A stretch of 64,000 nucleotides of DNA from an uncultured Planctomycetaceae bacterium (GCA_946408825.1 CAMJTU010000011.1:1-64000), one strand, 5' to 3'; numbered from the stretch's first letter, positions 51,069 through 60,542 are shown. A program made the numbers and translations. Notes: generated by a model from the letters alone, not told the origin.

Positions 51069-54000
51069 ATGTTTTTCTTATCTGCTGTTCGTTCGTTTAC
51101 CCGTAAATTCCTCTCCCTTCTGCTTTTATCTTTCTTTTTTTTCTTTTCGTCGGGTTCGTCCGCTAACTGCTATGAGAAAAAGATTGACGTCGACACGTCG
51201 CCTATTGTAAATCTCTCGTCAAACTATCTTCCGACCGATTCTAGACTTAATCTTGTTGAAGACGTCACGCTTGACGAGATTAAGAAAAACTTCGGCGCTC
51301 CTGGAGTCGATTACTCAACGGGTCCGCTCTGGGTTTGGAACGATCTTCTCACTGAGGATCAGATTCGTTCAACTCTTGCCGACCTCAACGCGCAACACGT
51401 CAACCAGCCCTTTGTCCATCCACGTCCCGGACTTGCGACTCCATACCTCTCCGACGAATGGTTCAATCTTTGGGACGTCGCGCTTGATGAGGCTGAAAAA
51501 AGGGGAATGAAAATTTGGATTTACGATGAGAACTCTTACCCCTCCGGATTCGCGGGCGGATACGTTCCAGACGCGTTTCCTGAATCTCAGGGATCGGGTA
51601 TCGACATTCTGTTTTACGATGAGCTAACAGATCAAAGCGGTCGTTGGGTCGCAGGCGACTCAATCATTTACATCGTAGAGCAACTCGCCGATAAGACCCT
51701 AAACAGAACTCAAGAAATTCTCAAGGCTAGGGAGTCGGGGAAGCCACTCCCTACTAAGACAACGCCCAATTCACGTTGGATTGTCGTCAAAAAACGACTC
51801 GCGGGGCCGTCCCAATGGTACGGTGGTAAAACTTATGTCAACTTGATGACGTCTGGCGTTCTTGAAAAGTTCATCGGCGTCACCCATGAGGCTTACCGCA
51901 CAAGGTATGGCGACAAATTCGGAAGTATTATTCCTGGGTCCTTTACAGACGAACCTCAGGTCGCCTCAGCAGGAACATTTTCATGGACCGACGATTTCGT
52001 CGATGAATTTGAGAAACGCAACGGTTACGATATAATCCTTCAACTCGGTTCACTTGTCGACCACGTTGGCGAATGGAAAAAAGTTCGTTACGATTACTAC
52101 AAGACTGTTCTCCAATTGTTCATCGACCGTTGGCACAAGCCTTATGCCGAGTACTGTGAAAAGGTTGGCCTTCAATATACGGGTCATGATTGGGAGCACG
52201 AGTGGCCTAACGCCCATCATGTCCCAGACAACATGGCGACGGCATTCTGGCGTCAACGTCCTGCTATCGACCTCTTAATGAATCAATTTTCTCGCGGTAT
52301 GCACTCTCAGTTTGGCAATGTTCGAGCTGTTCGAGAATTGAGTTCAGTAGTTCACCAAGCAGGGCGTTGCCGATCGCTTTGTGAAACCTATGGCGCTGGC
52401 GGCTATGATATTCGTTTTGCTGATCTAAAGCGTCTTGGCGATTGGTCGTATGCTTTGGGCGTCAACACAATGGACGAACATCTTTCCTATATCTCGATTC
52501 GAGGAGCACGAAAGCACGACCATCCTCAGACTTTCTCATACCATTCGTCATGGTTTGAACAATACTCCAAGTTAGAAGATTATTGGACGCGACTATCTTA
52601 TTTGCTTTCTCGAGGTCGTCTAACGACGGAACGATTCCTGTTAATTGAACCAACAACGACCGAATGGCTTTATCAGGCAGGCAGTAACAACGATCCCGTT
52701 CTAAAGGATCAAATCGGAAACCAATTCACAAAATTGTTGAACAAGCTTGAAGAAGAGCAGATTGATTATGATCTTGGTTGTGAAGATATTATTGCTCGCG
52801 TAGGAACTGTCAATCAAGACGAATTCTGTGTTGGCGAGGCTCGTTATAAAACGGTGGTTCTTCCTCCAAACCTAGAGAATCTCGACGAAGTCACTGTCAG
52901 ACTCCTCGAAACCTTCATAAAAAACGGTGGAACTCTCATCTCTCTGGACGCAAACTTTTCGCTTGTGAGCGGACAATCGATCGAGTCCTTAAGCGGTTCG
53001 CAGAAGGAATTGTTTGAGATATGTAGATCCGTTCAAAACGCCAAAGTTTATTCCGTCGACGAATTGATCAAAGAATCTAGAGAAACACAACCTTTTGTTT
53101 TTCTTCCTTCTACAAACGCTGAAAATGTTTTTCACATTGCTCGTGAAACAAACGACCTCTTAATACTCTTTGTCTGCAACATAGACATGGAAAACAACGC
53201 GACGGGACGTTTTGTTCTAGACGAGACGTTGAAAGATTCAAACGTCGAAGCGTTTGATCCTGCGACCGGCTGCCTTGCGCCATATTTAAAATCTGATTTT
53301 GTCCTTGAACCGTGTGAATCTTTGACGCTTGTCGTCTCCAAATCAAACGGCCAACGTGCAAAAGCGCCTCAACCCACAGATACTGTGACGCTAACGTCTC
53401 AAAAATTAATCTCGCAGGACGCGCTCTCCTCTATTGAAGCGCTTGACGACAATGTGTTGGTTCTTGACTATATGTCCCTTAAATTTCAAGATGAAACAAC
53501 AACTTCAGAAGACTACTTTTACCGCGTAAACGGAAAATTCTGGCAAAAAATGGGTTATCCTATGTCGCCGTGGGATAACGGCGTCCAGTTTAAGGATGAA
53601 CTCATTACTAAAAAATTTGACAACGTGCCGGGATTCGAATTGACATATCGATTTAATAAATCTGAGGATATTGTTGACGATCTCCGTTTTGTCGTCGAAA
53701 ATCCAAGTCTCTTCGACGAAGTCTATTGCAACGATCAAAAGGTCGAACAAATCCCAGGAGTATGGAAATTTGACCGAGGGTTTGGCGTCTTCGATATTGC
53801 AAAGGCAGCAAAGGCAGGAATGAATGAAATCCGACTGATTGTTTCAAAACCTACTGTCTTTTGCGAGATAATGCCGGCTTGGATCATCGGATCCTTTTCA
53901 CTTGATTCTGACGCGACGGGATTCAGAATCGTCGCAGAACGAGAACTCGTCCTGAGTAAATCAACTTCGAACGATTTGACGTCTCAAAGAGCGTCGTCAG

Positions 54001-54953
54001 AATTGGAAAATGTCAGTTGGCTTTCGTCAGGGGTTGGCTTCTCCGATAAAGACGACCGTGCGCCCACTCTCTTTTTCGTATTTGACCAGTCATTGGAGCT
54101 TGAAGCGCTCCGTGTTTGGAACTACTGCGAAGCCAACCTCTCCAAACGAGGAATCAAAGACGTTGATCTTATCGTCTTAGATGAAAACAGCAAACAAATC
54201 GGCCCTTCCTTCACTTGTCAATTTAAACAAGGCGACGGTCTTTCGCAAATTGTCGAACTTCCTAAATTACAAGTCCATCCTAGGTGGAGCCTTGTCTTTA
54301 AGATCAAATCAAACTGGAATGGCGTTTCATACCCGCTTCCCAACGACTACGTCGGATCGACGTCGCCCAATTCCGATTCAGGATTTGTTGGATTAGCAGA
54401 AGTTCAATTCCTCTCAAAAAACGAAAAGGGACAACTCGTCAAACTCGAAAAAGAACCCAAAGTTTCTGCTTCCAGTGAACTCGTCTTCCGTTCGCACAAC
54501 AGACAGGCCAGATTTATAACAGACGGATCTGGACTCTATGTTCAGGATAACGGCTGGGCGTCTCAGGGCCGTCCTTTTTACGCAGATAAAGTTGACTATA
54601 ACTTTACGCTTCCTCTCTCAGGACTTTCTCCTGAACGCCCAATAAAATTTAAACTATCCAAGTGGCGTGGCGCTGTCGCGGCAATTCTGATCAACGGAAA
54701 ACAAATTGGCGCAATCGGTTGGAAAGGCGACTCTGTCGATCTTACCGATTCGATTCGCGTGGCAAAGTCCCGAAACAATGATACGTTATCGCTGACAATT
54801 CGCGTCTACGGAACGCCTAAGAATCTATTCGGACCACACCATGCTGGAAGGCTCCGAGGCTCCGCATGGCCCGGAAGCTTCCATTCCGCCCCTCAAAAAC
54901 AACCGTCTGGCTCAGAGTATGACGTTATTGAATACGGACTCTTTTCCGAATGA
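51069..54953 (+). CDS. Very large secreted GH106-like glycoside hydrolase (putative alpha-L-rhamnosidase)
   Basis: This 1294-residue exported enzyme resembles the GH106 group, which removes rhamnose from rhamnogalacturonan and related glycans. The start is the ATG at 51069 (AAAGGA upstream), giving a signal peptide (SFTRKFLSLLLLSFFFFF). Conserved parts include GPLWVWNDLLTEDQIR near residue 85, WIYDENSYPSGFAGG near 155, GSFTDEPQV near 295 and GHDWEHEWP near 375. SLCETYGAGGYD and MDEHLSYISIRGARKHDHPQ follow near 445-490. The C-terminal third contains beta-sandwich modules, the last near residue 1150-1290. Related families of similar layout act on other sugars, so substrate is not certain. The acetylxylan esterase gene follows after 47 bases with no terminator, so the two are probably cotranscribed. 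Confidence 0.78.
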   Translation: MFFLSAVRSFTRKFLSLLLLSFFFFFSSGSSANCYEKKIDVDTSPIVNLSSNYLPTDSRLNLVEDVTLDEIKKNFGAPGVDYSTGPLWVWNDLLTEDQIRSTLADLNAQHVNQPFVHPRPGLATPYLSDEWFNLWDVALDEAEKRGMKIWIYDENSYPSGFAGGYVPDAFPESQGSGIDILFYDELTDQSGRWVAGDSIIYIVEQLADKTLNRTQEILKARESGKPLPTKTTPNSRWIVVKKRLAGPSQWYGGKTYVNLMTSGVLEKFIGVTHEAYRTRYGDKFGSIIPGSFTDEPQVASAGTFSWTDDFVDEFEKRNGYDIILQLGSLVDHVGEWKKVRYDYYKTVLQLFIDRWHKPYAEYCEKVGLQYTGHDWEHEWPNAHHVPDNMATAFWRQRPAIDLLMNQFSRGMHSQFGNVRAVRELSSVVHQAGRCRSLCETYGAGGYDIRFADLKRLGDWSYALGVNTMDEHLSYISIRGARKHDHPQTFSYHSSWFEQYSKLEDYWTRLSYLLSRGRLTTERFLLIEPTTTEWLYQAGSNNDPVLKDQIGNQFTKLLNKLEEEQIDYDLGCEDIIARVGTVNQDEFCVGEARYKTVVLPPNLENLDEVTVRLLETFIKNGGTLISLDANFSLVSGQSIESLSGSQKELFEICRSVQNAKVYSVDELIKESRETQPFVFLPSTNAENVFHIARETNDLLILFVCNIDMENNATGRFVLDETLKDSNVEAFDPATGCLAPYLKSDFVLEPCESLTLVVSKSNGQRAKAPQPTDTVTLTSQKLISQDALSSIEALDDNVLVLDYMSLKFQDETTTSEDYFYRVNGKFWQKMGYPMSPWDNGVQFKDELITKKFDNVPGFELTYRFNKSEDIVDDLRFVVENPSLFDEVYCNDQKVEQIPGVWKFDRGFGVFDIAKAAKAGMNEIRLIVSKPTVFCEIMPAWIIGSFSLDSDATGFRIVAERELVLSKSTSNDLTSQRASSELENVSWLSSGVGFSDKDDRAPTLFFVFDQSLELEALRVWNYCEANLSKRGIKDVDLIVLDENSKQIGPSFTCQFKQGDGLSQIVELPKLQVHPRWSLVFKIKSNWNGVSYPLPNDYVGSTSPNSDSGFVGLAEVQFLSKNEKGQLVKLEKEPKVSASSELVFRSHNRQARFITDGSGLYVQDNGWASQGRPFYADKVDYNFTLPLSGLSPERPIKFKLSKWRGAVAAILINGKQIGAIGWKGDSVDLTDSIRVAKSRNNDTLSLTIRVYGTPKNLFGPHHAGRLRGSAWPGSFHSAPQKQPSGSEYDVIEYGLFSE

Positions 54954-55000
54954 AGAGTTGTTTCTTTCCGTTAGAGCTTTAACTCTTTGGGGAGTTATTA

Positions 55001-56266
55001 ATGAAAAAGAGTACAATCTCCTTGTTTGTTTTATTCTTTTTGGCGACCTCATTCGCTCTTGCCGGCGAGATTTCTTTTATCGGCAAGACAGACAAAAATC
55101 CACTCGCGTACCAGCCCGGCGAAGAAATTGTTTTTACGATCCAGTGCCTTGAGGATGGAAAACCTGTAGACGGTCAAAAGATTTCATGGAAGCGCACCGG
55201 CGACGACGGCAAAACCGAAAGTGGCGAAGCTATCTCAGACGCTGCCCATCCATTGACAATCAAGACTTCAATTGGAGTGGCGGGGTTTGTCCGAATCCAA
55301 GTCTTCCCTTGCGATGCAAATGGCGACAGGATTGGGGGCGAACATGATGAATCGCATCAATTTAACGGAGGCGCTGGAGTTCTTCTTGACCAAATTAAAG
55401 GCTTCCCAGAGCCAGAAGACTTCGACGCTTTTTGGGATCGGCAGAAAGGAATACTCGCAAGAGTTCCAATCAAAGCTTGGCTCAAACCGCTCGACTCGCC
55501 GGAATCTGACGTTGTCGGCTATGAAGTCCTCGTCGACAATTCTAGTCTGGCGCCCGTTTCAGGTTACCTCTTTATGCCGAAAAACGCCAGTGAAAAGTCT
55601 CTTCCCGCTGAAGTTGCCTTTCAGGGATACTCGGTCGCTTCTGCTTATTCTGATTTCACGAGTGGAAAAGACAAGATTTTCTTTATTGTCAACTGTCATG
55701 GTATTCTGAACGGTCAACCCAAAGAATATTATGATACGATGTCGCAAACGTTTCTTAAACAATACGGATTCTCCCCAGAACAGAATAATAGTCCGGACTC
55801 TTGCTATTGGTGTGGCATGATGATGCGAGCTCTTCGTGCCGTCCAATATGTAAAAACACTACACGAATGGAATGGGACAGATTTGACAGTGAGCGGCGGT
55901 AGTCAGGGGGGTATGCAATGCTTAACGGTCGCCGGTCTCGATTCCGACATTACTGAAGTTCACGCTAATGTTCCGTGGTTTTGCGACGTGTCTGGCGCCG
56001 AAAATAATGGACGTTTAGACAGTTGGTTCATGCCCAGTTGGGTTGAAGGACTTGGTTATTTCGACACGACTAACCATGCCAAAAGAATCCGTGGTAAAGT
56101 TAAAATTTATGCGGGTCTTGGTGACTATGTTTGTCCGCCGTCCGGAGAAATTGTTCTTTATAACTCGATTAAGAGCCCTGTAACGCTCAGTTTTCGTCAG
56201 GGGCGTACCCATGGATACGAAATGAAAGACGGAGAGCTTTTCACCCTTGAAAAAAATGCTCAATAG
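55001..56266 (+). CDS. Exported acetylxylan esterase / cephalosporin-C deacetylase family (AXE1)
   Basis: This secreted carbohydrate esterase would remove acetyl groups from xylan or other decorated sugars. It has a signal peptide (residues 1-21, FLATSFALAG) and an N-terminal beta domain (about 22-110). The AXE1 alpha/beta-hydrolase fold follows. The catalytic serine is S301 in SGGSQGG, the acid is D375 in GLGDYVCPPSG and the histidine is H404 in GRTHGYE. Length is 421 residues; the beta domain makes it longer than the basic enzyme. The ATG at 55001 is preceded by GGGGAG at 10-15 bases. It sits between the GH106-like hydrolase and a sugar isomerase-like gene, consistent with deacetylation before or during glycoside hydrolysis. 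Confidence 0.88.
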   Translation: MKKSTISLFVLFFLATSFALAGEISFIGKTDKNPLAYQPGEEIVFTIQCLEDGKPVDGQKISWKRTGDDGKTESGEAISDAAHPLTIKTSIGVAGFVRIQVFPCDANGDRIGGEHDESHQFNGGAGVLLDQIKGFPEPEDFDAFWDRQKGILARVPIKAWLKPLDSPESDVVGYEVLVDNSSLAPVSGYLFMPKNASEKSLPAEVAFQGYSVASAYSDFTSGKDKIFFIVNCHGILNGQPKEYYDTMSQTFLKQYGFSPEQNNSPDSCYWCGMMMRALRAVQYVKTLHEWNGTDLTVSGGSQGGMQCLTVAGLDSDITEVHANVPWFCDVSGAENNGRLDSWFMPSWVEGLGYFDTTNHAKRIRGKVKIYAGLGDYVCPPSGEIVLYNSIKSPVTLSFRQGRTHGYEMKDGELFTLEKNAQ

Positions 56267-56410
56267 CGTTTCGTTCTCGTGGTTTAATATATAGGACGCT
56301 TAAAACTTGACGCCGTATTCGGTGGAGTCTATAATTCCGTAGAGTTCGGCGGTCTCAATAACAGCCGATTTCTCAAGTGACGTCTTATGTCCGCATTCAA
56401 GGAAAATTCA

Positions 56411-57286
56411 ATGAAAAAAAAACTCTTACTCACACTTGCGCTGATTATCAGCGCGTCCGTCGCATTTGGTCAGGATGATTCAAGATTCAAGATAGGTTCG
56501 AACGACGTCTTTAAGGGACCTGTTGGTTTACAGCTGTATAGTTTGCGTGATACGTTTGGTCAAAGTGTAGAAAAAGGCTTTGACGTCGCGGAAGAGCTTG
56601 GTTTCGGCTATGTGGAACTCGCAGGCAAATACAATTTGTCTAACGAAGAGATGCTCGCCAAACTCAAAGAGCATCATTTGACGCCAATCGCGGGTCACTG
56701 GGATTATAACCTCTTTAAAAACGATCCTGAAGCGGTAGCTAAAGAGGCAAAAGCTCTTGGGTTAAAATACGCTGGGGTCGCCTGGATTCCCCATAACGGC
56801 GATTTTGACGAGCAAGACGTTGAAGAAGCCGCAAAAACGTTCAATCGTGCCGGAAAAGTTCTTGCCGACTATGGTCTGGGCTTTTATTATCATAATCATG
56901 GGTACGAATTTCTACCTGCTGGCGACGATAAGACAATGTTTGACCTGCTTGTAGAAAAAACGGATCCTAAATACGTATCTTTCCAAATGGATATTCTCTG
57001 GACTATATTCCCAGGGCAGGACGCCGCGGCGCTACTTCGTAAATATCCGGATCGATGGCTTCTTATCCACCTTAAAGATCTCAAAAAAGGCGTCGTAGGC
57101 GACAATTCAGGCGGGACGAGCGTCGAAAACGACGTTGCTCTTGGAACTGGTCAGGTTCCATACGCTGAAGTCCTGAAAGCAGCGCAGGAGGTGGGGGTCA
57201 AGTATTACTTCATCGAGGACGAGTCCCCGCGCGCAATCGAACAAATTCCGCAGAGTCTCAAGTATCTCGAATCTGTTAAGTGGTGA
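56411..57286 (+). CDS. Exported xylose-isomerase-like TIM barrel (sugar phosphate isomerase/epimerase family)
   Basis: This is a TIM-barrel protein of the AP-endonuclease-2/xylose isomerase-like superfamily, whose members isomerise or epimerise sugars. It is 291 residues from the ATG at 56411 (AAGGA upstream) and carries a signal peptide (KKKLLLTLALIISASVAFGQ), so it acts outside the cytoplasm. Conserved strands include VGLQLYSLRD, GFGYVELAGKY, YHNHGYEF, FQMDILW, LIHLKDL, and the C-terminal YYFIEDE. The likely metal ligands are the E, D, H and E in those strands. Many such exported members occur in planctomycetes; their substrates are mostly unknown. It closes the secreted gene run and is followed by a terminator. 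Confidence 0.85.
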   Translation: MKKKLLLTLALIISASVAFGQDDSRFKIGSNDVFKGPVGLQLYSLRDTFGQSVEKGFDVAEELGFGYVELAGKYNLSNEEMLAKLKEHHLTPIAGHWDYNLFKNDPEAVAKEAKALGLKYAGVAWIPHNGDFDEQDVEEAAKTFNRAGKVLADYGLGFYYHNHGYEFLPAGDDKTMFDLLVEKTDPKYVSFQMDILWTIFPGQDAAALLRKYPDRWLLIHLKDLKKGVVGDNSGGTSVENDVALGTGQVPYAEVLKAAQEVGVKYYFIEDESPRAIEQIPQSLKYLESVKW

Positions 57287-57328
57287 CTTTCAGACTCTAT
57301 TACAGACCAGATAATTTGCAACAAAAAT

Positions 57329-57372
57329 GGACGGACCTCTTATAAGTAATTTTACGAGGTTCGTCCTTTTTT
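57329..57372 (+). terminator. Terminator after the isomerase-like gene
   Basis: An 11-bp stem (GGACGGACCTC with GAGGTTCGTCC, one G-U pair) with a 15-base loop is followed by a TTTTTT tract that ends directly at the ATG at 57373. Confidence 0.8.
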
Positions 57373-57405
57373 ATGGAAAAGATCTCTCAAAGAGGCTTCA
57401 ATAGG

Positions 57406-58059
57406 ATGTCAAATCGACAAGGTATTTCTGGTTTCTCTGAACCTTTCGTTGTTATTCTGGCTAACGGAACTTTTCCTCAAACAAATAAAACATGCTCCTA
57501 TCTATCGAGCGCCAGTCGCCTTATTTGTTGCGACGGAGCCGCCAATAAGGCAGTCGCTAGAGGTTATGTTCCTGACGCCATTGTCGGAGACCTCGACTCT
57601 CTAGATCCATCTATAAAAGAGCGCTTTCCTAATAGAATTATTCGTATCACAGAACAAGAAACTAACGATCTTTCGAAAGCATTTAACTACTGCGTATCGC
57701 AGGGATGGTCCAATATCGTCATCCTTGGCGCGTCTGGAGAAAGAGAAGACCATCTCTTAGGAAATATTTCGCTCCTTGCAGATTTTGCGGTCAAAACCAA
57801 GTCAGTACGAATAATCACAGACTTCGGCTACTTTTGTGCAACAAACCAGTCCAAGACGTTTCATGTCCCCAAGGGAAGCCAAATATCAATTTTCAGTCTA
57901 AACCCGCAACAAGAGATCACTTCACGAGGATTAAGATATCCGCTCAATCGCCTCAGACTTACAAGATGGCATATGGGAACTCTCAATGAGGCGCTAACAG
58001 ACAAGTTTTCGCTGGAACTCACGGGTGATTCGCCGGTGATTCTCTTTGTTGCAGACTGA
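57406..58059 (+). CDS. thiN: Thiamine pyrophosphokinase
   Basis: This cytoplasmic enzyme transfers pyrophosphate from ATP to thiamine to give thiamine diphosphate. The protein shows the family pattern: VVILANGTFP at the start of the fold, LICCDGAANKAV, VGDLDSLD, TNDLSKAFNY and the LGASGEREDHLLGN motif. The C-terminal beta domain ends in the SPVILFVAD strand. From the ATG at 57406 it has 218 codons and AGAGG about 11-15 bases upstream. An in-frame ATG at 57373 would sit right at the end of a terminator T-tract and has no ribosome-binding site, so I prefer the later start. The next gene is on the opposite strand. Confidence 0.9.
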   Translation: MSNRQGISGFSEPFVVILANGTFPQTNKTCSYLSSASRLICCDGAANKAVARGYVPDAIVGDLDSLDPSIKERFPNRIIRITEQETNDLSKAFNYCVSQGWSNIVILGASGEREDHLLGNISLLADFAVKTKSVRIITDFGYFCATNQSKTFHVPKGSQISIFSLNPQQEITSRGLRYPLNRLRLTRWHMGTLNEALTDKFSLELTGDSPVILFVAD

Positions 58060-58083
58060 AACAAACTTCAAGGTTTATCTTTC

Positions 58084-59169
58084 TTATAGGTAGGGATTAT
58101 CGTAAGCCAGCGAGACCGCGCCCAATAGCCCAGCCTCATACCCCAAACCAGTTTTTTCAATCGTCAAAGATTGATTTGCTTGTCGAAAAACATACTTCTG
58201 AAATTTCTCCTGAAGAGCCGGATAAAAAAGATCAAAGGCGCCGGCAACCCCGCCGCCGATCACGATTTTTTCAGGATTGATAAGATTGGCGGCCCAGGAC
58301 GCGGCTCTTCCGACATAACCGCCCATCTCACGGTATGTAAAGAGCGCAAGAGGGTTGCCTTTCCTTGCCTCGTCTGCTATCAACGCCGCGTCGACCGATG
58401 GAATAGACTCGAGTTCCAGCCTTACCGCCTTCGTCTCGTCTAGCGTTTGGTGTTTTTGAAGGATAAAATTCTTCCATCCGTCGATTAAAGAAGGAGTAAA
58501 CGTCCCCTCTCCTCTGGCAACATTGAGAACATGTTCACGATAAGCCCGCGCGACGCCCTGGCCTGACGCCGTCGCCTCAAGACAACCATGTCTGCCGCAT
58601 CCGCATAGAGCCCCGTCTTCAACGACATTAAAATGCCCAATCTCAGCAGCTCCTGAAAATTTACCCGGATACACGCGTCCATCTAAAACTAAACCGCCGC
58701 CAATACCGTTACTGATTGTGATCCAAAGAAAGTTATCTACATTCTGGCAAACGCCAAAAATTTTTTCCCCCCACGCGCATGCGTTGACGTCGTTATCAGC
58801 AAAGACGGGTTTACCGTATTTAGTTGCAAGTTCCTCCGCAATAGGAAAGTCCCGTATACCCGAATAAGGGGCGTACACCCAGAGCCCTCGCTGAGGATCT
58901 GCCACGCCGGGAATTGTCGCGCCTATTGCCGTGATATCTTTCCATTCAAAGCCCGAATTTCTAAACGTCTCGTCAACCGCGCTTAAAATAGCGCTCCAAA
59001 CGCCGTTTCGTCCGGAATCTTTATGAAGAGGACGCTTTGAAATTCCAGAAAGAACAGCGCGAGGAAAGCTGTCGACATTTCGAACAGTCACAACTGCCGA
59101 AAGCAACTTGGAACCGCCCAAATCTATGGCAAGGTAATTCGAAGCAAGCGGAGATTCTGTCCGGATCAT
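58084..59169 (-). CDS. ROK-family sugar kinase (glucokinase-like)
   Basis: This cytoplasmic kinase phosphorylates glucose or a related hexose with ATP. The 361-residue protein has the phosphate-binding AIDLGGSKLLSAVV near residue 14, ADNDVNACAWGE near 120 and GIGGGLV near 155. The zinc-binding ROK signature (EIGHFNV ... CGCGRHGCLEATASG) lies near 175-205, and the second phosphate loop VIGGGVAGA near 310. No DNA-binding domain precedes it, so it is a kinase rather than a ROK repressor. The ATG at 59169 has AGG at 8-10 bases. It is the last gene of a three-gene minus-strand operon, 14 bases after the flavodoxin gene. Confidence 0.9.
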   Translation of the reverse strand: MIRTESPLASNYLAIDLGGSKLLSAVVTVRNVDSFPRAVLSGISKRPLHKDSGRNGVWSAILSAVDETFRNSGFEWKDITAIGATIPGVADPQRGLWVYAPYSGIRDFPIAEELATKYGKPVFADNDVNACAWGEKIFGVCQNVDNFLWITISNGIGGGLVLDGRVYPGKFSGAAEIGHFNVVEDGALCGCGRHGCLEATASGQGVARAYREHVLNVARGEGTFTPSLIDGWKNFILQKHQTLDETKAVRLELESIPSVDAALIADEARKGNPLALFTYREMGGYVGRAASWAANLINPEKIVIGGGVAGAFDLFYPALQEKFQKYVFRQANQSLTIEKTGLGYEAGLLGAVSLAYDNPYL

Positions 59170-59183
59170 CTGGAAACCTGAGT

Positions 59184-59672
59184 TTAAAGTTTCAGTTCAT
59201 TAACCCAAGAGGTCAGTTCGTTCGACGAAGGGTTTCCATTAAGAATTTTACCTTCTATAATTTCGGCGCTATCAGAAACACTTCCTCTAAGTCCCTCGAC
59301 CGCTCGACCAAATCCACTTCCTCCAGAGGTCGCAAAAAGAACAATCTTCTTGTTAGAAAAGTTTTGACTTTCGAGAAAGGTGTTAATGATTGTCGGGGCA
59401 ACGTACCACCAAATCGGGAACCCCAGAAAAACAACGTCATAAGGAGCCACGTCGACGTCGCTCGTGACAATCTCTGGACGAGATTTCTTATCTTTCATTT
59501 CAACGGAACTTCGAGAATCCCTGTTTGTCCAATCAAGATCGGCAGCAGTGTAACTTACTTTCGGTCTGATCTCATAAATATCAGCTTCAATTGCTTTTGC
59601 AAGTCTATCCGCGACTCTCTTCGTAACGCCGCTAGCCGAAAAATAAGCAACCAAAGTTTTCATAACATTCAC
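59184..59672 (-). CDS. Flavodoxin-family protein
   Basis: This is a small FMN-binding electron carrier or quinone-reductase-like flavoprotein. The protein (162 residues) starts with the flavodoxin phosphate loop LVAYFSASGVTKRVA. It has FLGFPIWWYVAPTIINTF in place of the aromatic loop, and ATSGGSGFGRA near residue 115. I take the GTG start at 59672, with AGGA 5-8 bases upstream; the ATG three codons later is possible. Its neighbours are a PolB-like exonuclease (6 bases upstream) and the ROK kinase (14 bases downstream), so it is inside an operon. No functional link to either is obvious. Confidence 0.85.
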   Translation of the reverse strand: MNVMKTLVAYFSASGVTKRVADRLAKAIEADIYEIRPKVSYTAADLDWTNRDSRSSVEMKDKKSRPEIVTSDVDVAPYDVVFLGFPIWWYVAPTIINTFLESQNFSNKKIVLFATSGGSGFGRAVEGLRGSVSDSAEIIEGKILNGNPSSNELTSWVNELKL

Positions 59673-59678
59673 TATATC

Positions 59679-60542
59679 CTATTTGCTAGACAAAGTCTGT
59701 TTCTCATACTTTTTGAAAAGACCGTGACGATCCAAGTACTCCTCAACTCTGCGACGCGCTGCTAGGTATTCGCGATAAACAGGTTCTTCATCACTACGAG
59801 AGTCAAGAAAAGCATACGTTTTCTCAACTAAATCACGTTCCTGATCTTTGGTAATTTCACCTTTGATTAAATGATAACGCAAGAAGACGAAATAGGTGTC
59901 AAGAACGTCGCAACGACAGTAACGATGTATCTCTTCCAACTGATTCCCACGGAACATATCCCAAACCATATCCCCTCTAATGTCGAGTTTACCAGGTTTA
60001 CGGATCAATTTTGCCGCAAGATCAAGACCGCCTTCAAATGTGCTCGCGCCGTAGTTCGTAAGAGCGTCGAGCAGATCCAAATGGGAGCCGCTAAACCTAG
60101 CGCGTCTGGCTTTCCCGTTGTCGGAACCTACAAGCCATTCTTTAATCGGAATTCCATATCGGTACGCAGTAAGTTCCAATAGGGGAATATCAAACCTTCT
60201 ACCATTAAACGACACAATCTGTGGATAACGGTAATGTTCCCACCCTCTCCAAAACCTTCTACATATTTCCCCGGGACCGCCGTCTTCCACTTTGAGAACG
60301 ACCAAATCCATTAGAGAAAAATCCGCATTGACCTTTGCGAGCGCTAGAGAAATGGGCGTCTGATAGACATACGGAATGAAATCCGAATTCTTTTGGGAAA
60401 TTTTTTCTTCGCGAAACTCTTGCAACGCGATTTCAGGTTCTTTTTCTCCATGAGTTCGAACGAGCGAGATTAGACCAGGATCCGGCACGCTCTCAATATC
60501 AAAAACAAGCCAACTTGGAGTCTGAGACGATTCTGCAGTCAT
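59679..60542 (-). CDS. PolB-related 3'-5' exonuclease (DEDD superfamily)
   Basis: This predicted exonuclease resembles the proofreading domain of family B DNA polymerases but has no polymerase. The 287-residue protein has ExoI VFDIESVPD (D15 and E17), ExoII in VSFNGRRFDIPLLE, and ExoIII near YCRCDVLDTYFVF (about 210-222). SHLDLLDALTNYG lies between. A helical C-terminal part follows (about 230-287). All four acidic metal ligands appear present, so it should be active on DNA or RNA ends. The start ATG at 60542 has only a weak purine stretch. It is the first gene of the operon with the flavodoxin and ROK kinase genes. Confidence 0.85.
   Translation of the reverse strand: MTAESSQTPSWLVFDIESVPDPGLISLVRTHGEKEPEIALQEFREEKISQKNSDFIPYVYQTPISLALAKVNADFSLMDLVVLKVEDGGPGEICRRFWRGWEHYRYPQIVSFNGRRFDIPLLELTAYRYGIPIKEWLVGSDNGKARRARFSGSHLDLLDALTNYGASTFEGGLDLAAKLIRKPGKLDIRGDMVWDMFRGNQLEEIHRYCRCDVLDTYFVFLRYHLIKGEITKDQERDLVEKTYAFLDSRSDEEPVYREYLAARRRVEEYLDRHGLFKKYEKQTLSSK

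Noticed and set aside
57287..57405. Thiamine riboswitch upstream of thiN
   Set aside because: The hairpin here is a plain terminator, and no TPP-aptamer core could be seen.
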